A DNA stretch of 11,912 nt, from positions 1 to 11,912 of the forward strand of contig QBLP01000035.1 in assembly GCA_003070825.1 (NCBI GenBank). Direction: 5' to 3'. Positions 7,124 through 11,912 of the stretch are shown in pieces. The notes under the pieces are model-generated. The model was not told the origin of the DNA and did not search any database. It was given only the letters and a program-made list of their open reading frames with translations. Numbering within the stretch: position 1 is the first letter of the stretch; the number at the start of each line of letters is the position of its first letter. Made by a program: the position numbers and the translations under genes. This stretch comes from Halanaerobium sp. GTDB lineage: Bacteria; Bacillota; Halanaerobiia; Halanaerobiales; Halanaerobiaceae.

Positions 7124-7152
7124 AAGACAATTAATGTTAATTTAGTTATACT
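7124..7152 (+). promoter_or_regulatory. Candidate sigma-A-type promoter for the chemoreceptor/beta-mannosidase unit
   Basis: A -35-like AAGACA (7124-7129, four of six consensus bases) and a -10-like TATACT (7147-7152, five of six) are separated by exactly 17 bp, with a G two bases before the -10. Transcription would start near 7159, giving a leader of about 54 bases. A better -35, TTGACT (7114-7119), is 27 bp from TATACT and so is badly spaced. I see no flagellar sigma (SigD-type) sequence here, although many chemoreceptor genes use one. Confidence 0.4.
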
Positions 7153-7212
7153 CATTTTAAAAATTTTTAATTTTATTAATTTGATCCAAAAAATTAAGCA
7201 GGAGGAAATAAA

Positions 7213-9303
7213 ATGGCTTCCCAAAAAGGAAAACTCGGATTTTTTCACTCACTCAAATGGAAGATTTCTGCCATTATAGTTTTAATTTTATTATTAGTTT
7301 TAGGAACGATCAGTTACATAACTTTTAATTCAGCATCTGAGATTGTGAGAGAACAGATTGATGAAAATATTAATTTAATTGCTGCTTCTTATCAAAGCAA
7401 TGTTGATGCAATGTTAAAAACACTTAATCGGCAAATAGACTCAATTAGCTCTGATAGTAGTTTTAATGGTTATTATACTCTAATGGAAGGACTTTATCCC
7501 GGAGGAGAAGTAACTGCTGAACAGAGAGAAGAATTTTTAGCAAATATTGATTCCTTTTTAAGTATGGAATATTCTACTGCTTCAGCCCTGGGTTCAGTTT
7601 CCAAAAACATAGAAAGTATTGAATATGCATATCTTGCTATGGCAGATGGAACTGTTATTGCCGATTCTCGTGCTTATTCAGCTCAGGCTGTAGAAGATAA
7701 TGAGAATTACTTAAGAGAACATCTGAGTCAAGATTTATATAAAGATATTAATTTTGGTACTATCCATAGTGAGGGAGAAAACAACTACTTATTATATAAT
7801 TCTCCACTATATGGAGATGATGGGGAGACTATAACTGCTTATATTGTTCTTGCCCTAAACCCAGAAATTGTTTACTCTGAGCTCCAGAGTCTTGCTGTTG
7901 ATAATGCAGATAATTATAGGCTTATTAACACGAATGGACAAATAATTAGAGCTCAAAATAGAGATTTATTTGCCCAGACAATTGATAATCAGTGGTTTAT
8001 AGATAATCAGGTAGAGGGAGAAAATATAATAACTACTGAGATAGATAATAATTATTTACTAAAAGAACAAATTACTGAAAACTTAGCTCTGGCAGTAGAA
8101 ATACCAAATTCTGAAATGCTGGCACCTGTAAACAGTTTAGGCCAGAATATTTTAACAGTATCAATAATTTCATTGTTTTTAGCTTTAATTATTACAGTCT
8201 TATTTATTAGCTGGCAGCTTAAACCACTTTCAGCCTTTATGGAAGCATTTAGGAATATGAAAAATGGTGATTTAAGAGATCAGGTCAAGATGGAAGGCAA
8301 GAATTTAAAAAGAAAAGATGAAATTGGAATTATGGCTGGTATTTTTAATGAGATGCTGGATGAACTTAAAGGCCTGGTAATTGATATTGATCAACAAGCA
8401 AGAAATTTAAATCAGTCAGCAGAAAAAATGGATAATAATAGTCGTGAGGTTAGTAAAGGAGCAGAAGAAGTTGGTCTAGCAGTAGAAAATTTATCAGCTG
8501 GTTCAGAAGAACAGCTTGCTCAGATAGAAGAAAGTAATAATAATGTTCAGCGTTTAAATAATGAGATAAAAGAAGTTGATAGTAATGCGGAAGAAATTTC
8601 AAAAGGTGCTCAAGAAGTTTTAAGCAGTATCGAAAAAGGGAATCAAACTGTTGATAGTTCTATTAAAAATATTAATGATCTGAGTCAGGAGACATCGGAA
8701 GTCGCAAAGCTAATTCAAAATTTAGGGACAATGTCCGAAGAAATTGGAGATATTGTAGTTTTAATCAATGATATTTCTAATCAGACTAATTTATTAGCTC
8801 TTAATGCGGCAATAGAAGCTGCAAGAGCTGGAGAAGCAGGGCGAGGTTTTTCTGTAGTAGCAGACGAGATTCGTTCTCTTGCAGAAGAATCAGCAGATGC
8901 AACAGAACAAATATCTAAGCTAATAGAAAAAATTCAGTCTGGAGTTAATCAGGCAGTTAATTCTATGGATGAAAATGAGGAACTTGTAGATGCCAGTGTG
9001 GGCAGTATTGAAGAGACAAATGACATCTTTAAAGAAATTAGAAATGTATCAAATGATTTAGGGAATTCAATTAATAATGTAGTTAAGAGAATTGCATCAA
9101 TGCGAGAAGAAAGCGAAAATGTTGAAAATGCAATTAATGATATTGCAAAAGTAACCCGCGATTTTGCTTCCAGTTCAGAACAGATTTCGGCTTCAACAGA
9201 AGAACAGTCTGCTTCAACAGATGAGATTTTAGATACAGCTGTTGAGCTTAAAACTATGTCTGAAGAATTAATTAATAATATCAATGATTTTCAGGTAGAA
9301 TAA
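7213..9303 (+). CDS. Methyl-accepting chemotaxis protein with periplasmic Cache-type sensor
   Basis: This 696-residue transmembrane chemoreceptor would bind or sense a stimulus outside the inner membrane and control CheA through CheW. Membrane helix 1 (about 18-38) and helix 2 (about 313-334) enclose a 270-residue sensor. Two segments with the Cache/PAS-like 'dG..i..s' pattern, AYLAMADGTVIADS (139-152) and YRLINTNGQIIRAQ (235-248), suggest a double Cache domain. A HAMP domain follows (about 335-388), then a long coiled-coil signalling domain with the conserved hairpin tip around EAARAGEAGRGF (535-546). Gln/Glu-rich stretches such as SASTEEQSAS are likely methylation regions. The C-terminus (NNINDFQVE) has no CheR/CheB-docking pentapeptide. 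AGGAGG (7200-7205) lies 7 bp before the ATG. The beta-mannosidase gene follows 24 bp downstream, so the ligand may be linked to beta-mannosides; the ligand itself is not visible in the sequence. Confidence 0.94.
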   Translation: MASQKGKLGFFHSLKWKISAIIVLILLLVLGTISYITFNSASEIVREQIDENINLIAASYQSNVDAMLKTLNRQIDSISSDSSFNGYYTLMEGLYPGGEVTAEQREEFLANIDSFLSMEYSTASALGSVSKNIESIEYAYLAMADGTVIADSRAYSAQAVEDNENYLREHLSQDLYKDINFGTIHSEGENNYLLYNSPLYGDDGETITAYIVLALNPEIVYSELQSLAVDNADNYRLINTNGQIIRAQNRDLFAQTIDNQWFIDNQVEGENIITTEIDNNYLLKEQITENLALAVEIPNSEMLAPVNSLGQNILTVSIISLFLALIITVLFISWQLKPLSAFMEAFRNMKNGDLRDQVKMEGKNLKRKDEIGIMAGIFNEMLDELKGLVIDIDQQARNLNQSAEKMDNNSREVSKGAEEVGLAVENLSAGSEEQLAQIEESNNNVQRLNNEIKEVDSNAEEISKGAQEVLSSIEKGNQTVDSSIKNINDLSQETSEVAKLIQNLGTMSEEIGDIVVLINDISNQTNLLALNAAIEAARAGEAGRGFSVVADEIRSLAEESADATEQISKLIEKIQSGVNQAVNSMDENEELVDASVGSIEETNDIFKEIRNVSNDLGNSINNVVKRIASMREESENVENAINDIAKVTRDFASSSEQISASTEEQSASTDEILDTAVELKTMSEELINNINDFQVE

Positions 9304-9316
9304 CTAATAAAATATA

Positions 9317-9325
9317 GAGGTGATC
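9317..9325 (+). promoter_or_regulatory. Extended ribosome binding site of the beta-mannosidase gene
   Basis: GAGGTGATC is an unbroken nine-base match to the usual 3' end of bacterial 16S rRNA, with the GAGG core 7 bp before ATG 9328. It lies in the 24-bp gap after the chemoreceptor stop. It fixes the start and suggests strong independent translation of the enzyme from a shared message. Confidence 0.75.
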
Positions 9326-9327
9326 AG

Positions 9328-11811
9328 ATGAATAATCTTAGTCTAAATGGTAAGTGGCAGTTAAATCAGAGTGGAGAGAATGATGTTATCACAGCAGAAG
9401 TTCCTGGTTGTGTTCATACTGATTTAATAAATGCTGGTCTAATTGATGATCCATTTTATAGAGATAATGAAGAGAAAGTTATGTGGATTGGTGAGAGTGA
9501 TTGGGATTACAGTCGTACTTTTAATCTTGATGCTGACTTTTTAGCAGCTAAAAAAATTCTTTTAAGTGCAAAAGGTTTGGACACTCTGGCTGAAATTTAT
9601 TTAAATGAGCAAAAAATAGCTTCTACTAATAATATGTATCGGGAGTGGGAGTTTGATGTCAAAGAATATCTGAAAGAAGGAGAAAACGAAATAAAAATTC
9701 ATTTTAATTCTCCTCTGCCATATCTAAAGCAAAAAGATGAGGAATTCCATATTCCAGCTTGGAGTGTTGGTGACCACCGTCTGCATGGAGGTGGCTGGCT
9801 GCGAAAACAGCCAAGTAATTTTGGTTGGGATTGGGGTCCGATGCTTGTTACAATGGGAATCTGGAAAGATATTGAACTAATCGCACTTGATAAAGCACGT
9901 ATAGAAGCAGTTCAGATAGAGCAAAATCATTTAGAAAATGGTGATGTTGATTTAAGTATTGATCTCGAATGTGAAAAAATTGCTGCTGAAAATCTTACTG
10001 TAGAAATAGACTTTTCACTGGCAGGAAAAAAGGAATACCACAATAAATTTGAAATTGAAGGTGAAAAAGCAAAAATTGACTTTGAAGTAGAAAATCCAGA
10101 AATCTGGTGGCCTAATGGAATGGGAGAGCAGCCTCTCTATAACTTAGAGATTACCATTTATGATAGTAATGGCCAGTATTTAGACAAGAATCAGAAAAAA
10201 ATAGGTTTAAGAACTCTTGAATTAATTACTGAAGCAGATGAATGGGGAGAATCTTTTAAATTCAGGGCAAATGGAGAGGACTTTTTTGCCAAAGGAGCTA
10301 ACTGGATTCCAGCTGATGCTTTTGTCTCTCGAGTTAAAAGAGAAGATTATAGAGAGCTTTTAGAATCTGCAGCCGCTGCTAACATGAATATGCTCAGAGT
10401 CTGGGGTGGTGGACTATATGAGACTGATGACTTTTATGAAATCTGTGATCAACTTGGATTGACTGTCTGGCAGGATTTCGTATTTGCCTGTGGAACCTAT
10501 CCGAGTTTTGATGATGATTTTATGGAAAATGTTAAAGTTGAAGCAGAAGATAATGTAAAAAGAATACGCCATCATGCTTCTCTGGCACTATGGTGTGGTA
10601 ATAATGAGATTGAACAGGGAATTGCAGCTGAAGAGTGGGACAGTGAAAAAATAACAATGCCCTGGGATGATTATAAAAAGCTTTTTGATGAACTACTGCC
10701 CGAAATTGTAGCAGATCATAATCCACAGACTGATTACTGGCCAGGTAGTCCTCACACTCCTCAGGGTGATCGTAATGATTATAATAACCCTGACTCAGGA
10801 GATGCTCATCTCTGGGATGTCTGGCATGGTTTAAAACCATTTGAATGGTATCGTAGTTGTGAACATCGCTTTAATAGTGAATTTGGTTTTCAATCATTTC
10901 CTGAACCTAAAACTAGTTATGGATATACTGAAAAAGAAGACCGCAACATAACTTCATATGTAATGGAACACCATCAACGGAGTGGAATTGGTAATTCAGT
11001 AATTATGCATTACATGCTCCAGTGGTTCCGTTTACCTGTTGGTTTTGAAAATACTATCTGGACCAGTCAAATTCTGCAGGGCCTCGGTATTAAATATGCT
11101 GTCGAAAACTGGCGTCGTAATATGCCAAGAGGAATGGGAACACTTTACTGGCAGTTAAATGATAACTGGCCGGTAGCGAGCTGGTCTTCCCTAGATTATC
11201 ACGGCCGCTGGAAGGCCTTACACTATATGGCTAAAAAATTCTATGCACCTCTACTAGTTTCTGGAATTGAAAATCCAGAAGATTCAACAGTAGAAATTCA
11301 TATTACCAGTGATTTAATGGAGAAGCAGCAGGGCGAGTTAAACTGGCAGCTTCGCGATGTAGCTGGTAAATTAATTAAGTCTAATAATTTTGCAGTGGAA
11401 ATTGAAGGGCAGAGCAATCAAAAAGTGCTCAAACTTAACTTTAAAGAAGAAGTTTCTGAATTTGGAAACAGAGATTTAATGCTTTGGGTGGAATTAAAAG
11501 TAGAAGGAGAAATTGTCGCAGATAATTTTGTTTCTTTTGCTAAACCAAAACATATGCAGCTTAAAGAGCCTGGATTTGAAACTAATATTGAAGCTTTAGA
11601 AGAAAATAAATTTAAATTAAATCTTAATGCTCAAAATACTGCTCTCTGGACCTGGCTTGAGCTTAGTGAGATTGATGCTCAATTAAGTGATAATTTCTTC
11701 CATATTTACCCTGGGAGAGAGATAATAATTGAGATTAAGCCGGAAAAAGAAATGACAGTAGAAGAAGTAGAAGAAAAATTAATGATAAAATCACTTGTTG
11801 ACACATACTAA
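9328..11811 (+). CDS. Glycoside hydrolase family 2 beta-mannosidase
   Basis: This 827-residue cytoplasmic retaining exo-enzyme cleaves terminal beta-1,4-mannose from manno- or gluco-manno-oligosaccharides. The N-terminal jelly-roll domain opens with LNGKWQL and EVPGCVHTDL and ends near FGWDWGP (165-171), a block typical of beta-mannosidases rather than GH2 beta-galactosidases. An Ig-like domain follows (about 180-290, with IWWPNGMGEQPLY). The catalytic barrel (about 300-600) carries LRVWGGGLYE and WQDFVFACGTYP, then the acid/base in WCGNNEIEQG (Glu427) and the nucleophile in NSEFGFQSFP (Glu518). The C-terminal 200 residues are Ig-like beta-rich domains. Length is normal for bacterial members and there is no signal peptide. 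All expected catalytic residues are present. Placement 24 bp behind a chemoreceptor gene is unusual; the enzyme would complement the GH1 enzyme on glucomannan fragments. Family and activity are well supported, natural substrate less so. Confidence 0.94.
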   Translation: MNNLSLNGKWQLNQSGENDVITAEVPGCVHTDLINAGLIDDPFYRDNEEKVMWIGESDWDYSRTFNLDADFLAAKKILLSAKGLDTLAEIYLNEQKIASTNNMYREWEFDVKEYLKEGENEIKIHFNSPLPYLKQKDEEFHIPAWSVGDHRLHGGGWLRKQPSNFGWDWGPMLVTMGIWKDIELIALDKARIEAVQIEQNHLENGDVDLSIDLECEKIAAENLTVEIDFSLAGKKEYHNKFEIEGEKAKIDFEVENPEIWWPNGMGEQPLYNLEITIYDSNGQYLDKNQKKIGLRTLELITEADEWGESFKFRANGEDFFAKGANWIPADAFVSRVKREDYRELLESAAAANMNMLRVWGGGLYETDDFYEICDQLGLTVWQDFVFACGTYPSFDDDFMENVKVEAEDNVKRIRHHASLALWCGNNEIEQGIAAEEWDSEKITMPWDDYKKLFDELLPEIVADHNPQTDYWPGSPHTPQGDRNDYNNPDSGDAHLWDVWHGLKPFEWYRSCEHRFNSEFGFQSFPEPKTSYGYTEKEDRNITSYVMEHHQRSGIGNSVIMHYMLQWFRLPVGFENTIWTSQILQGLGIKYAVENWRRNMPRGMGTLYWQLNDNWPVASWSSLDYHGRWKALHYMAKKFYAPLLVSGIENPEDSTVEIHITSDLMEKQQGELNWQLRDVAGKLIKSNNFAVEIEGQSNQKVLKLNFKEEVSEFGNRDLMLWVELKVEGEIVADNFVSFAKPKHMQLKEPGFETNIEALEENKFKLNLNAQNTALWTWLELSEIDAQLSDNFFHIYPGREIIIEIKPEKEMTVEEVEEKLMIKSLVDTY

Positions 11812-11820
11812 ATTTTTTAG

Positions 11821-11842
11821 ATTTAGTCATTTGAGACTAAGT
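11821..11842 (+). repeat. Alternative hairpin overlapping the terminator 5' arm
   Basis: ATTTAGTC (11821-11828) can pair with GACTAAGT (11835-11842) across a six-base loop, including one U-G pair. The second arm shares most of its bases with the 5' arm of the candidate terminator at 11836-11871, so both structures cannot form together. This resembles an attenuator layout but may be chance in AT-rich DNA. Confidence 0.35.
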
Positions 11843-11871
11843 TAAGCTGATATTTTGGTAGTCAACTTAGT
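11836..11871 (+). terminator. Candidate intrinsic terminator after the beta-mannosidase gene
   Basis: ACTAAGTT (11836-11843) and AACTTAGT (11864-11871) form a perfect 8-bp stem, extendable by G-U and A-U pairs at its base, around a 20-base loop. TTTATCTT follows on the 3' side. It starts 25 bp after the stop codon. The large loop and AT-rich stem make it moderate rather than strong. The rest of the window (11881-11912) shows no gene start. Confidence 0.5.
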
Positions 11872-11912
11872 TTTATCTTAATTAAAATTAAATAATAGGC
11901 ACACTAATAGGG

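Noticed and set aside
7114..7152. TTGACT-TATACT as a promoter pair
   Set aside because: The spacing is 27 bp, far outside the working range; AAGACA at 17 bp is preferred despite a poorer -35.
9184..9230. Direct repeat-like gcttcaacag...gcttcaacag near the chemoreceptor end
   Set aside because: It encodes the repeated SASTEEQSAST pattern normal for methylation helices, so it is protein-level repetition and not a mobile or regulatory repeat.
8949..9284. Open frame of 111 codons on the - strand inside the chemoreceptor gene
   Set aside because: It is the antisense of the repetitive Glu/Ser/Asn-rich signalling domain, gives a Ser/Leu-rich low-complexity product, and overlaps a certain gene.
10532..10840. 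Open frame of 102 codons on the - strand inside the beta-mannosidase gene
   Set aside because: It lies opposite the catalytic barrel including Glu427, has a His/Tyr/Leu-rich product like no known family, and has no visible ribosome site.

Overview
The window is AT-rich bacterial DNA. It has eight complete protein-coding genes, all on the + strand, with strong Shine-Dalgarno sites and short gaps. I see no tRNA, rRNA, insertion sequence, CRISPR array, frameshift or broken gene. The best guess for the organism is an anaerobic, fermentative, diderm Firmicute of the Halanaerobiales type (Halanaerobium or relative). The grounds are low G+C, AGGAGGTGATC-type ribosome sites, a solute-binding protein with a plain Sec signal peptide and no lipoprotein cysteine (unusual for a monoderm Firmicute), and the chemoreceptor and glycosidase content. 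Thermotogae-like organisms are the main alternative. This is inference without a database search.

Region 1 (1-5611) is an ABC importer of the family annotated as 'oligopeptide/dipeptide' transporters. It has a secreted family-5 solute-binding protein, two permeases and two ATPases. A strong 13-bp hairpin sits between the binding-protein gene and the first permease gene; the remaining genes are 3 bp apart or overlap by 8 bp. Region 2 (5667-7019) is a cytoplasmic GH1 beta-glucosidase following the transporter after 55 bp with no convincing terminator, so it is probably in the same operon. It argues that the importer carries beta-linked oligosaccharides rather than peptides, as shown for similar transporters in Thermotoga.

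Region 3 (7020-7212) is the only real break. It holds a long two-tier imperfect hairpin (7035-7117) of unknown identity and a plausible promoter. Region 4 (7213-11811) is a second likely transcription unit: a transmembrane methyl-accepting chemotaxis protein with a periplasmic Cache-type sensor, then 24 bp later a GH2 beta-mannosidase without signal peptide. The last 101 bp hold a candidate terminator whose 5' arm can also pair with an upstream segment.

Together the window reads as a locus for finding, importing and hydrolysing beta-gluco/manno-oligosaccharides, such as glucomannan fragments. A receptor may steer the cell to the substrate, the binding protein and ABC importer bring oligosaccharides in intact, and the GH1 and GH2 enzymes release glucose and mannose inside. 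No extracellular endo-glycanase and no transcriptional regulator lie inside the window; they would have to be elsewhere. The families are mostly well known. The points most worth checking are the receptor/beta-mannosidase pairing, the unidentified intergenic structured element, and the asymmetric, partly degenerate permease and ATPase pairs.
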